A stretch of DNA of 64,000 nt, from the NCBI GenBank assembly GCA_965199745.1, contig CBDATB010000013.1, positions 729,967-793,966 on the forward strand, read 5' to 3'. The notes below the pieces were generated by a model that worked only from the letters and a program-made list of their open reading frames with translations, had not been told where the DNA came from and did not search any database. This document shows, in pieces, positions 1-8,397 of this stretch. Numbering within the stretch: position 1 is the first letter of the stretch; each line of letters starts with the position of its first letter. The position numbers were made by a program, and so were the translations under genes. This DNA is from CBDATB01 sp965199745. GTDB taxonomy: Bacteria > Bacteroidota > Bacteroidia > Cytophagales > Flammeovirgaceae.

Positions 1-150
1 GCGCGGATTAGTTGCCGTAAAATAGGTTGCCGACTGAGCTTTGAAGCCTAAATATATACCATAAATATACATTGGGATATAAAACACACTAAAAGGCCAG
101 TATTCGAAATGAAATACTTTAATTAGTAATAAAGGTAGCTTTATTTTCAT
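1..150 (-). CDS. N-terminal part of an ATP-grasp / D-Ala ligase-like protein with a membrane-type N-terminus (partial)
   Basis: An open frame starts at the ATG at 150 and runs off the left edge (50 codons visible). The start abuts the stop of the upstream dehydratase gene (stop 151-153), so the two are probably one transcript. The visible N-terminus has the aromatic string FHFEYWPFSVFYIP and then YFTATNPR. From memory this pattern (aromatic 'YWPF..FYIP' followed by 'FF/YFTA.NP') occurs at the start of a Bacteroidota ATP-grasp protein often annotated as D-alanine-D-alanine ligase. The ligase domain itself lies outside the window, so the call rests on the N-terminal pattern only. Confidence 0.55.
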   Translation of the reverse strand, partial: MKIKLPLLLIKVFHFEYWPFSVFYIPMYIYGIYLGFKAQSATYFTATNPR

Positions 151-1092
151 TTATATATTTATTTTCAAACCAACATTTCCTCCCGAAATAATAAGTCCTA
201 CATTTTTACCTTCAAATAGCTTATCCTGAGTCAATACAACTGCCAAAGGCACTGCCGCTGAAGGCTCAATAATTATTTTCATGCGTTCCCAAACGAGCTT
301 CGTAGCGTGTGCAATCATTTCTTCGCTAACCGTAATAATACGCTCGACGTATTTACTGATAATAGGAAAAGTTTTATCTCCAAGTGCCGTGCGTAAACCA
401 TCGGCTATGGTATCTTGTTCTGTGGGCAGCTGTATCGTTCCACTTTTTAGCGACAAGAAAGCATCATTAACCAGTTCGGGTTCACAACCGATTACTCTCG
501 TATTTTTTCCATAAAAATGTGCGCTTAATGCTGTGCCACTGAGTAGACCGCCACCCCCAACTGGAGCAAGCAGATAGTCGAGTGAAATTTCTTTTAATTG
601 CTCAAATATTTCCATAGCAACTGTGGCTTGTCCGGCAATAACGTGTTCGTGATTAAACGGAGGAATAAAATAAGCACCAGTTTTGTTTACTACTTCAGCT
701 AGTTTTTGTTCTCTATCAGTTGTAAGAGTACTACAGGAAATAATTTCTGCACCGTAGCTGAACACGGCATCGCGTTTTATCTGGGGTGCATTTTTAGGTA
801 TAACAATATAGCTTTTAGTACCCAAAATACTAGCTGCCAGAGCTACTGCCTGGGCATGATTGCCGGAGGAATGCGTACACACACCGTTTTTACGCTCCGT
901 TTCACTCAACTGCAATAAGGCATTGGCAGCTCCCCTAATTTTAAAAGCACCGGTCTTCTGAAAGTTTTCACATTTAAAAAAAAGTTTGCTTTTAGTCAAT
1001 TGGTTCAAATAAGAAGAACTCAATATAGGTGTGCAGTGGATATGGGGGCGAATCCGTTCACTAGCCTTGGGAATAGCTTGTTGGTAAGGCAT
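151..1092 (-). CDS. PLP-dependent serine/threonine dehydratase (catabolic type, no ACT domain)
   Basis: Deaminates threonine or serine to the 2-oxo acid plus ammonia; serine racemase belongs to the same fold type II family, so racemase activity cannot be excluded. The PLP lysine is in TGAFKIRGA (K51 when counted from this start), and the phosphate-binding glycine loop GGGGLLSG is present in mid-protein. The protein is 313 aa and ends without the C-terminal regulatory ACT domain of biosynthetic IlvA. A longer frame begins at 1122, but a -7-like box (minus strand TAATTTTG, 1120-1127) overlaps that ATG, so the ATG at 1092 is preferred. The next gene begins at the base after its stop, suggesting co-transcription. 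Confidence 0.88.
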   Translation of the reverse strand: MPYQQAIPKASERIRPHIHCTPILSSSYLNQLTKSKLFFKCENFQKTGAFKIRGAANALLQLSETERKNGVCTHSSGNHAQAVALAASILGTKSYIVIPKNAPQIKRDAVFSYGAEIISCSTLTTDREQKLAEVVNKTGAYFIPPFNHEHVIAGQATVAMEIFEQLKEISLDYLLAPVGGGGLLSGTALSAHFYGKNTRVIGCEPELVNDAFLSLKSGTIQLPTEQDTIADGLRTALGDKTFPIISKYVERIITVSEEMIAHATKLVWERMKIIIEPSAAVPLAVVLTQDKLFEGKNVGLIISGGNVGLKINI

Positions 1093-1119
1093 GTTTGTTT
1101 TGACTAAGCATGAATAATG

Positions 1120-1127
1120 CAAAATTA
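1120..1127 (-). promoter_or_regulatory. Bacteroidota-type -7 box upstream of the dehydratase
   Basis: The minus strand reads TAATTTTG, matching the TAnnTTTG consensus for Bacteroidota primary sigma factor. No TTG lies at the usual 19-21 bp upstream, so the support is partial. It would put transcription start near 1113, downstream of the first in-frame ATG and upstream of the ATG at 1092. Confidence 0.4.
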
Positions 1128-1182
1128 TGAATATAATTTAAGCCATTGTAATTGTCAATTTTGTACTAATAAAAATCATTAA

Positions 1183-2136
1183 CTAACCGCCACTCTGGTC
1201 TTCATCAAGGGGAATATTTTCAGGTACAGTTACCGAAATAGACGCAGTACCTACACCGGAAAACAGACCCACTGCCTCAGGGGAAGTGGTAGCATCTTTG
1301 GCGGTAATATTTGAGAACAAGTTGGCCGGAGGTGTGGCAAATAAGCCCTGATTATTGAGTTCTTGTTGCAAAAAACGCATATATAGGTAGCCAATCTCTG
1401 TAATTGACCACACTTCTATATCAATTTCATCGCCTACCGCATAAGTAGTGGTGTCTCGTGGGTTCACTGCTTCTCTAATTGGACGAATTAAGTATATGCC
1501 ATCACTAGCAGAACCTTGCGTGAAAGCAGCATCGTAAGCTATATTAATTTCAGAGGCTTTATTGAGAAATTGACCGTTTTTATAGGTTCTTATCCAGTAG
1601 CAATCACCAAGGCCAGAAACGTCTCGAGCAAATAGTTCGGCATAAATTCCTGCTTTTTCTCCGAGCGTCTCTTCTCTAAGCTCAAGGCGCAGAGAATCTA
1701 TTTGTATGGGGCGTTCTATGGAGGTAAGTGCAGAATAAGAAGCTCCATCTGCCAAGGTAATATCTAATTCATACTGTGCATTATAAAAACCTCCGCTCTC
1801 TCTCATTTCTGGGTTCGTACGCGGTCGTACTTGCAAAGTATCGTCAGCCGTGGGCGGTATCCAGATATAGTCCCCGTTATTGATTGAATCTACAAAAGTA
1901 ATTACACGGTCGTTAATTAAGTCATTCACAAGCACTATAGCACCTGAAACGCCTGGCGCAAAATTAAGGTCAAAATAAGGTTTAGTTTCTCTTAATTTAA
2001 TAACTTGGGTATCGAATTGATTAGTAATCCAGGCATCTACCACAAGCTGTGTTTCGCCTTGTTCAAGCGTTACTTGCACTGGATCCATACAACTATATAG
2101 CAGAAAAATAATCGCTAGATAAAATATTTTTTTCAT
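1183..2136 (-). CDS. DUF4249 family outer-membrane-associated lipoprotein
   Basis: A 317-aa lipoprotein with a signal peptide and lipobox ending FLLYSC (C16). The N-terminal stretch 'QGETQLVVDAWITNQ' followed by beta-rich sequence is typical of DUF4249, a Bacteroidota family whose genes usually sit directly next to a TonB-dependent receptor with a carboxypeptidase-regulatory N-terminal domain. Such a receptor lies on the same strand upstream (4178-6562), but a restriction-modification cassette separates the two. The biochemical role of DUF4249 is not established; a surface partner for the receptor is an inference from genomic pairing. It ends in an acidic and glycine-rich tail (DEDQSGG). I am confident of the family and unsure of the function. 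Confidence 0.8.
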   Translation of the reverse strand: MKKIFYLAIIFLLYSCMDPVQVTLEQGETQLVVDAWITNQFDTQVIKLRETKPYFDLNFAPGVSGAIVLVNDLINDRVITFVDSINNGDYIWIPPTADDTLQVRPRTNPEMRESGGFYNAQYELDITLADGASYSALTSIERPIQIDSLRLELREETLGEKAGIYAELFARDVSGLGDCYWIRTYKNGQFLNKASEINIAYDAAFTQGSASDGIYLIRPIREAVNPRDTTTYAVGDEIDIEVWSITEIGYLYMRFLQQELNNQGLFATPPANLFSNITAKDATTSPEAVGLFSGVGTASISVTVPENIPLDEDQSGG

Positions 2137-2213
2137 AGTTATTATATATTAGTAGTTCTGTACAAGAAGAATAAATGATTTCACACTTCTGCAAGCTGTG
2201 CGACTTACGGTTT

Positions 2214-2251
2214 GTGTATGGTGCGTATCCCGAAGGGTATGCACTATACAC
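2214..2251. repeat. Strong 17-bp hairpin with CGAA loop at the end of the restriction cassette
   Basis: Arm 2214-2230 (GTGTATGGTGCGTATCC) pairs with 2235-2251 (GGGTATGCACTATACAC) over all 17 positions on the plus strand, three of them G-T wobbles, with a CGAA loop. The minus strand would have A-C mismatches at those places, so the structure is strand-asymmetric. It touches the cassette-flanking repeat at 2253-2264. It could act as a terminator, but no T run follows; a recombination-site hairpin is an alternative. Confidence 0.7.
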
Positions 2252-2252
2252 C

Positions 2253-2264
2253 TTGTTGTGTGCC
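2253..2264. repeat. 12-bp inverted repeat, copy 1, bordering the restriction cassette
   Basis: TTGTTGTGTGCC here is the exact reverse complement of GGCACACAACAA at 4162-4173. The two copies enclose only the methyltransferase and broken nuclease genes. No target-site duplication could be identified. Confidence 0.6.
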
Positions 2265-2265
2265 G

Positions 2266-3037
2266 TTATTTTTTCCAATTTCCAATTTTTTTTCCAGTAT
2301 ATCCATAAACAAATATTTTATCACTAAACTCTGAATGTAACGCTATCTTATCATAAAGTAAACTCATCATTCTCGGTTTTAGCATATTAAATCTGATTTG
2401 CCTATAATGAATTTTACTGTCATTTCGCATTTCAAGTTCTGCAATATTTTTATTATCATATTTGAAGATAACTTTTTGCTCTGGGGTTTGTTTTTTTGCT
2501 CTTGCTTGTGAATTTTCTACAACAACAGAATTAGCAAAAACACCTACAACTTCTTTATTAAGAAAAACATGAAATTTATTATTATCTTTTACAGTTAAAT
2601 AATTTACTTCTCCACCATTAAACACTGCTTTATTAACGAAAGCCTTTACACGTCTTTTTTTCTTGTAGTAAATCTTTTAAATCTCTCATTGGTGTTCTAC
2701 AACTTTCCTTTGCGGAAATTTTATCAATTAGATAATTATCAAAATTTTCAGGAAATGATTCAATACATTTGATTAACTGTTGTCCAATACCATTCATTGT
2801 TTGAAAAAAGTCATCTTTTGAGAATCTATTCAAACCATAAAGAAATAATTGCCATTTCTTAACTCCACTTTTAACTGAGTGCGCATCTCCTGACGGGTCA
2901 ATTACATCCTTTTTAGCAACAACGTCATTTCTATAATCACTATCTAATCCAATTAGTAATGCAAATTGCAATGCATCATCATGTCCTTTTTGTCTTACTT
3001 GTCTTGCACCTTCGCTTGATAATCCCCTTTTAGCCAT
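2266..3037 (-). pseudogene. Probable type II restriction endonuclease, split by a frameshift in an A7 tract
   Basis: Two consecutive frames encode what looks like one protein: 134 aa from the ATG at 3035-3037, then 119 aa ending at 2266. The first frame stops soon after a run of seven A (plus-strand T7 at 2655-2661). Removing one A gives continuous reading (EKRRVKAFVNKAVFNGG) of about 255 aa. The first ATG overlaps the methyltransferase stop by 8 nt, so the genes are translationally coupled. A possible acidic/basic active-site segment, ELEMRND, lies in the C-terminal half. I do not recognise the specificity. The nuclease call rests on position directly behind an adenine methyltransferase. The frameshift could be inactivation, phase variation or an assembly error. 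Confidence 0.65.
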
Positions 3038-4088
3038 TTGGTATGTTGTAAATTAATAATTCGTGAGATTTTTTAATATGACTTCCATTATTGTTTTTAG
3101 TCCTGTTTTCTCCAATTCTTGTGTCTCCTTGACTTAGTGTATATTGCCATGATGGTGTTTTGAAAGGAAAATCCTTATACCAATCTCTTATCGTAGAACA
3201 ATCGTTATAAGACAATATAAAACCGCCTTTGTGATTCAATAACAAATCTCTTAGTTTTTCATGTTTAAATCCGTTGTGATGTATTGGAAAATTTCTATGA
3301 GGATAAAGACCAATAAAAGTTTTGCTATCTCCTTCAAGATAATAGGGTGGGTCTAAATAAAAGAAATCATTTGGGTACATTTCAAATACTTTTCCAAAAT
3401 CAACACATTCTACTGAAATATTTCTAAGTTTTAAGTTTTTTGATTTTTCAGTCACTTTTTCATATCTAACTTTTTGTAAGTAAACTGATGATGGCCACCC
3501 TAAAAAGTGAGGGCCATAAGAAGTATTATGATTAAAAAAGAATAACGCTGCTAATTCAGTCAAATTTTGAACTGACCGATTAGGTTTCATTAACCCTGTC
3601 TCTTTATCCCATTGCTCTTTCATTATATTTTTAATTTCTAAAAACCCTTCTTTAGTTGGACTGTAGGCTTTTAAATAATTGTAAAGTTTTTCAGAATTTG
3701 AAAATTGCTGTTGCCAATAATTTACCAACATATCAAAAATGTCAAACCCTTTTACTTCTAAATCTAATTCTTTAACACAGGCAATTTCAAAAGAACCACC
3801 ACCAAAGAAAGGGGAAATAATTCTTTCAATATTGTTTGGTAGTAATTCAACAATTAATCCGACAGCAAGAGTTTTACCACCTGCATATCTCAGGGGTGTA
3901 CCATTAATATATCTTTTATAAGGATTTTTTCCTGTTGGACTTTTTAATTTGTCTAAAAATGCGTCTTTTTTTATTTCAAAATCAGTTCTAACTTTTTTAT
4001 CATAGTACATCTTTGTCTGTACATATGGCTCTGATATATCATGAGTTATTTCTTTCAAATCAGTTATATTAATATTTTGAGTATCCAT
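3030..4088 (-). CDS. DNA adenine methyltransferase (D12 class) of a type II restriction-modification cassette
   Basis: A 352-aa N6-adenine methyltransferase. Motif X-like LRYAGGK is at residues 66-72, the AdoMet-binding motif I FFGGGS at 94-99 and the catalytic motif IV DPPYY at 246-250, the order of the Dam/DpnM (alpha, D12) class. The N-terminal 60 residues are charged and extra to the core. Its stop overlaps the start of the nuclease gene (ATGGCTAA). It should protect host DNA against the partner nuclease; the target sequence cannot be read from the protein. The base composition is richer in A/T than the flanking TonB and DUF4249 genes, consistent with acquisition. Confidence 0.88.
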   Translation of the reverse strand: MDTQNINITDLKEITHDISEPYVQTKMYYDKKVRTDFEIKKDAFLDKLKSPTGKNPYKRYINGTPLRYAGGKTLAVGLIVELLPNNIERIISPFFGGGSFEIACVKELDLEVKGFDIFDMLVNYWQQQFSNSEKLYNYLKAYSPTKEGFLEIKNIMKEQWDKETGLMKPNRSVQNLTELAALFFFNHNTSYGPHFLGWPSSVYLQKVRYEKVTEKSKNLKLRNISVECVDFGKVFEMYPNDFFYLDPPYYLEGDSKTFIGLYPHRNFPIHHNGFKHEKLRDLLLNHKGGFILSYNDCSTIRDWYKDFPFKTPSWQYTLSQGDTRIGENRTKNNNGSHIKKSHELLIYNIPNG

Positions 4089-4096
4089 TTTTAGTT

Positions 4097-4122
4097 AGAT
4101 AAATTTATCTTTTTCAAAGATA
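4097..4122 (-). promoter_or_regulatory. Candidate promoter with an overlapping palindrome upstream of the adenine methyltransferase
   Basis: The minus strand carries TATCTTTG (4115-4122), a match to the TAnnTTTG -7 box. Immediately downstream, near the expected transcription start, is a perfect 14-bp palindrome AGATAAATTTATCT (4097-4110), 8 bp before the ATG at 4088. A palindrome at this place could be an operator for self-control of the methyltransferase; that is an inference. No -33 TTG is seen at the normal spacing. Confidence 0.4.
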
Positions 4123-4161
4123 GATATTTTCATATATGCTGTTTTTGTCTTTTAATCCAAT

Positions 4162-4173
4162 GGCACACAACAA
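4162..4173. repeat. 12-bp inverted repeat, copy 2, bordering the restriction cassette
   Basis: GGCACACAACAA matches the reverse complement of 2253-2264 exactly. It lies between the methyltransferase promoter and the 3' end of the TonB receptor gene (stop 4178-4180), so the insertion point is only a few bases past that gene. Unlike copy 1 it has no adjacent strong hairpin. Confidence 0.6.
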
Positions 4174-4177
4174 AGGT

Positions 4178-6562
4178 TTAAAATTTAAAATTATAAGAAA
4201 TTCCGGGTGCTATTATACCCAAAATAGATATTCGAATCGCTTCGGTTTGCACAGGCATTCCGCTTGGTGTGCGGTTTTCTTCAGGCTGAAAATACACGCT
4301 GAAAGGGTTGCGTCTACCATATAGATTATATACAGAAAATACCCATGAGCCTTCGTATCTGCGGTTAGATTTTTCTTTACTGCGCAAAGTCGCGCTCAGG
4401 TCTAGCCGGTGGTATAAGGGTATACGGATGTTGTTGCGTCGGCTTCCGCTATTATGTGGAACGGCATACCCCTGAATTTCTATCTGATGTGTAGGGAAAG
4501 TATTCGGAGTGCCAGACAATAAAGTAAAGTTTACAGACAAACTCCAGCGTTTGTTTAAGTTATAAAAACTAACCATTTTCAGGTTGTGTGTCTGGTCGAA
4601 ACGAGTTGGGTACCACTCGTTGTTATTCAAGCCGGGTGTAAACTGTTCGCTTCTGGAAAGTGTATAGCTAATCCATCCGTTAATTCTTCCTTTGTTTTTT
4701 TTAATATACAATTCCAATCCGTAAGCTCTCGCTTTTCCTTCTATTATTTCTGCTTCGAGCAATTCATTCAAAAATAAGTTAGCACCATCGATATAGTCTA
4801 TCTGATAAGGAATATTTTTGTAGTACAACTCCACGGACGCTTCAAAAGCGTTATTTTTCAAATTTTTAAAATAACCTAAAGCTACTTGGTTTGCTCTGAG
4901 TGGCTCAATATTATTGGTACTGGGCGTCCAAATGTCTAAAGGGCTAGAAGCAGCAGTATTAGAAATTAAATGGATATATTGCACGGTGCGGTTATAGCCT
5001 AGCTTGATTGAGCTGCTTTGCGTGAGCTGGTATTTAGCAGAAAAGCGGGGTTCGAGGTTGTGATAAGTTTTAATTACCTCACCGCTGCCAAAAGTTCGGT
5101 TAGCCGATGGGATTACCTGGCGGGAAGTGTTGGCAATGATAGGGTCGCTAAATTCATAGCTCGTTCCTGTCCCTAAATATAAAAACATAGTATGACGCAA
5201 GCCGTATTGCAAAGACAGTCGGTCGTTGATAGTTTGCTCATTTGCTAAGTACAGGCTATTTTCCATACCAAATTTGGCAGGTATGGTGAAGTTATTACTT
5301 TCACCAACGCTCTGAGCAATGGCGTTGCCGGGTTTAAAGTTATAGTAAATAGCCTGCCCGCCAAAAGATAGTGAATTTTTAGGGTTGATATAATAGTCGA
5401 ACTCTGTCTTAACACTGTAAGTAAGAATTCGAGAAGACCAGTCGAAAGTATCGTCTCCTGAGCCAAAGCTGATTTGATAATCGTAATTGCTGTAATAGAC
5501 AGTAGTATTAGCAAACAAACGTTCGTTTACCAGAGCATTCCATCGGAGAGTTGCTGTGGCATTACCCCAGTTAGAACCAAAAATATTTTCTGCACCAAAA
5601 CGATCGCGTCCCAAGTAACCAGATAAATAAATGCGGTGCTTGTCGTTAATACGCCAATTAACTTTGGTCGTTAGGTCATAAAAATTAAACACACTATTTC
5701 TTAAATCTTCATCCAAGAAGGGTTTTGACAAAATATCAGCATAAGACCTGCGAGCTGCCACTATAAAAGAAGCTTTGTCTTGAATGATAGGTGCTTCTAC
5801 AGAAGCACGAGCAAATACTGTCCCGATGCCGCCACTGGCTGAAAAACGCTTGCTATTGCCTTCTTTCATGCGTACGTCTAGAATAGAAGATAGCCTGCCG
5901 CCGTATTGTGCAGGAATGCCTCCCTTGATTAGCTTAACATCTTTTACTGCGTCTGGGTTGAAAATAGAGAAGAAGCCAAATAAGTGAGAAGAGTTATATA
6001 CAGGTGCTTCGTCGAGTAGTACCAGATTTTGCGCTATTGTGCCGCCTCTTACATTAAAGCCAGTGGCTCCTTCTCCTACCGTAGTAACACCGGGCAGCAG
6101 TTGAATACTTTTAATAATGTCCACCTCTCCAAGCAGTGCAGGAATTCTTTTAATAGTGCCAATTTCAAGCTTATTAGCACTAATTTCTAAGCTTGTAATA
6201 TTAGTATCTTCACGTTCTGCTTTTACGACTACCTCTTTCAAGTACTGCCTCTTTTCGACCAAATCAATATTCAATTCTATATTTTTATCAAGTATTATAG
6301 ATTGCCTAAAAGACTCATAACCGATATAGCTGTAAGTAACTTGATAAGTACCTGCTGGCAGCGTAACGGCGTAAAAGCCGTAGAAATTGCTTACCGTACC
6401 ATTATTAATTTCTTTAATAAATACTGTTGCACCAATTAAAGATTCCCCGTTCAGACTGTCTCTAACATAACCATTGAGCGTATACTTTTGCTGGGTTTGA
6501 GCAAAACTTAGGTGAGATAGTAAAATAAAAGAGGTAGAAATAATTATTTTTTTGAAAGTCAT
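4178..6562 (-). CDS. TonB-dependent outer membrane receptor with carboxypeptidase-regulatory N-terminal domain
   Basis: A 794-aa receptor that should import an unknown ligand across the outer membrane using TonB energy. It has a signal peptide ending at SFAQ (about residue 22), a CarboxypepD_reg-like beta-sandwich (about 27-110, 'YTLNGYVRDSLNGESLIGA'), a plug domain (about 130-240, with 'GATGFNVRGG' and 'GGIPAQYGGRLSS'), and a long beta-barrel ending in YNFKF with the expected terminal aromatic. Receptors of this type are normally followed by a DUF4249 lipoprotein; here that partner lies about 2 kb further on, behind the restriction cassette. Nothing in the sequence names the substrate. Confidence 0.9.
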   Translation of the reverse strand: MTFKKIIISTSFILLSHLSFAQTQQKYTLNGYVRDSLNGESLIGATVFIKEINNGTVSNFYGFYAVTLPAGTYQVTYSYIGYESFRQSIILDKNIELNIDLVEKRQYLKEVVVKAEREDTNITSLEISANKLEIGTIKRIPALLGEVDIIKSIQLLPGVTTVGEGATGFNVRGGTIAQNLVLLDEAPVYNSSHLFGFFSIFNPDAVKDVKLIKGGIPAQYGGRLSSILDVRMKEGNSKRFSASGGIGTVFARASVEAPIIQDKASFIVAARRSYADILSKPFLDEDLRNSVFNFYDLTTKVNWRINDKHRIYLSGYLGRDRFGAENIFGSNWGNATATLRWNALVNERLFANTTVYYSNYDYQISFGSGDDTFDWSSRILTYSVKTEFDYYINPKNSLSFGGQAIYYNFKPGNAIAQSVGESNNFTIPAKFGMENSLYLANEQTINDRLSLQYGLRHTMFLYLGTGTSYEFSDPIIANTSRQVIPSANRTFGSGEVIKTYHNLEPRFSAKYQLTQSSSIKLGYNRTVQYIHLISNTAASSPLDIWTPSTNNIEPLRANQVALGYFKNLKNNAFEASVELYYKNIPYQIDYIDGANLFLNELLEAEIIEGKARAYGLELYIKKNKGRINGWISYTLSRSEQFTPGLNNNEWYPTRFDQTHNLKMVSFYNLNKRWSLSVNFTLLSGTPNTFPTHQIEIQGYAVPHNSGSRRNNIRIPLYHRLDLSATLRSKEKSNRRYEGSWVFSVYNLYGRRNPFSVYFQPEENRTPSGMPVQTEAIRISILGIIAPGISYNFKF

Positions 6563-6627
6563 TTTTTATAAATTTTTGTCTTACTTAAAATATAACATTA
6601 TATATAAAATCAAAATTAAGCAAATGC

Positions 6628-6662
6628 AAAACAAGAAAAAAATACATTTTCTTTCTTGTTTT
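6628..6662 (-). terminator. Possible A/T-rich terminator after the TolC-like gene
   Basis: AAAACAAGAAA (6628-6638) and TTTCTTGTTTT (6652-6662) form an 11-bp stem with a 13-nt loop, just past the 3' end of the TolC-like gene and before the TonB receptor gene. The loop is long and G+C is low, so strength is uncertain. Confidence 0.4.
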
Positions 6663-6709
6663 ATTCTTAGTCGCAACAGTTGAGTAAAAAAATGTCAAAG
6701 CTCAACCAT

Positions 6710-7948
6710 TCAGTTTAATAACAACATTTCCAGGTGGGCTATGGCAATGAGTTCGTCTCTTTTTTCCTGATGAATTAACATTTGGTATTCGAGCAGAATT
6801 TCTTGCATGTTCAATATTTCTTCAAAATCTTTTCCCGTAGTACTGTAATCTTTTAGTAAAATATGAATAATACGAGTGCTTTCAGTTATTTGCTTTTCAT
6901 AAAGCAGCCTATTAATATGTGCGTTGCGGTATTTTTGCCATGCTTCTTTCACCTTCACTAACATTTGATTGGCAGTATATTGTTTTTTTTGTCCGATGGC
7001 TAATTGCTGTAATTTGATTTGAGATAAGCGTGCATCGTGTCGTTTTTTGCTAAAAATAGGAATACTTATATGGACATGTGGCATCAGAATATTTGCTCCG
7101 TTGTTTTCAGGATTTAGGTCTGTCCTTGCGCGTACTGCCGAGTAATCTAAGCCCAAAGCCAGTTGGGGCTTTCGATGATAGTTCACAACTTTTTGCTCTG
7201 CTGACAAAATATTTTCTCTAGCCTGTAGTAATTGAAAAATAGGGTTTTTTTTTATTTGTTTATCTATCGTTGTAGAATCATCTAAGATGAAAATTTTAGC
7301 GACTGTATCGCTGATATTCACCGAATCGTTCAAGCGTCGATTAAGTAAAGCATTAAAATGAAACATTAATGGTTTGCGCAGATCTTGTAGCTGCCGCAAG
7401 CGATTTTCTTTCTCACGGGTTTGCATCTGTACCCTCAATACATCGGATAACTTACTGAGATTATTTTGGTATTTTTGTAGGGAAAGCCTTTCGTAATTCT
7501 GCAAAATCTTAATATGTTCTTCAATTGCCTGTTCATCTCGCTTGAGTTTTAATAGCTCAAACCAAACAGTTTTTACTTCATACAAAAGTTCGTTTTGTAA
7601 AATTTCTAATTCGGCAGACTGTACGAACCCCTTGAGTAAAGCCAGATCTTTTTGTGCAGCTAGTGTACCGAGCCAAGGAAATTTTTGCCTAATGCTTATT
7701 TTGAGTCTTTGGCTGCCTAGTCTGGTTTCTACTGGCAGTACAAAATAGCCTACCGAAATAGCAGGGTCGGGCAAGACACCCGCCTGCGGTACTGTCTTCA
7801 ATGCTGCCTGATATTGTAAGTACTTGGCTTGCAGGTCAGGGTTATTTTTAGCAGCTACAAACAAATATTCTTCTAAGCTTTGCCCTACAACCAAAGTAGA
7901 TAACAGTGCCAGAGTAAAAAATAACAATACAGCAATATAATTTTTCAT
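6710..7948 (-). CDS. TolC-family outer membrane efflux protein
   Basis: A 412-aa outer membrane channel subunit. It has a signal peptide (MKNYIAVLLFFTLALLSTLV...GQ), then the usual repeat architecture of long helices: 'AAKNNPDLQAKYLQYQAALKTVPQAGVLPDPAISVGY' falls in two pieces typical of the Bacteroidota metal/RND-associated branch, and a second half near residue 240 ('QARENILSAEQKVV') repeats the pattern. Family members work with an RND pump and a periplasmic adaptor, commonly for heavy metals, but neither partner is in this window, so the gene is an orphan here. It ends at the typical length for the family. Confidence 0.85.
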   Translation of the reverse strand: MKNYIAVLLFFTLALLSTLVVGQSLEEYLFVAAKNNPDLQAKYLQYQAALKTVPQAGVLPDPAISVGYFVLPVETRLGSQRLKISIRQKFPWLGTLAAQKDLALLKGFVQSAELEILQNELLYEVKTVWFELLKLKRDEQAIEEHIKILQNYERLSLQKYQNNLSKLSDVLRVQMQTREKENRLRQLQDLRKPLMFHFNALLNRRLNDSVNISDTVAKIFILDDSTTIDKQIKKNPIFQLLQARENILSAEQKVVNYHRKPQLALGLDYSAVRARTDLNPENNGANILMPHVHISIPIFSKKRHDARLSQIKLQQLAIGQKKQYTANQMLVKVKEAWQKYRNAHINRLLYEKQITESTRIIHILLKDYSTTGKDFEEILNMQEILLEYQMLIHQEKRDELIAIAHLEMLLLN

Positions 7949-8303
7949 CTGTTAAATTTTAACCAAAAGCAAGTGGCGATCTGAGAAGTATGATACGTTC
8001 TATATGCAACTAAAATTGAATGAGATAACTTTCAAAATATCTCTACAAATGCCGGGATATAGATGTTCGATAGAGGGCAAACTAGCAGCTTTTTTGTAGA
8101 TATAGCGAACCTACGAGGTTTTGAAAACTTTGTAGATTTAAACATAAAAAACAATGGAAGCAGATAGTATCCTCACTTCTATCACCGGAGTATTTTATTG
8201 CCTATAAGTAACGAATGTAGAAGACTATATTTGAAAATTATTCTTTTATTATTAGAATATATTTTCAACTGCAAATAATTACATTTTTCTTGCTGTTTTT
8301 TTC
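7949..8303. other. Intergenic region between divergent genes, with an imperfect hairpin repeat
   Basis: No coding frame is convincing. At 8109-8137 the arms ACCTACGAGGTTTT and AAAACTTTGTAGAT pair with two G-T wobbles and one mismatch, a short palindromic unit of a kind I recall being scattered through Bacteroidota intergenic regions. The remainder is A/T-rich sequence in which I see no other structure. Confidence 0.5.
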
Positions 8304-8335
8304 TTGGTAAATTTAAAAAAAAATAATTAATTTTG
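8304..8335 (+). promoter_or_regulatory. Promoter for the alpha-amylase-family gene
   Basis: TTG at 8304-8306 and TAATTTTG at 8328-8335 are separated by 21 bp, fitting the Bacteroidota -33/-7 consensus (TTG, 19-21 bp, TAnnTTTG). The coding start is 63 bp further on. Confidence 0.6.
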
Positions 8336-8397
8336 AGTCACCGAGCATGAGTTAGAAACAGATGGCAAGTTAATACATTAATCACTTAAAAAAGTAT

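Noticed and set aside
2214..2264. Classical integron attC site
   Set aside because: The hairpin is suggestive but the GTTRRRY/RYYYAAC core pair is absent and no integrase is in the window.
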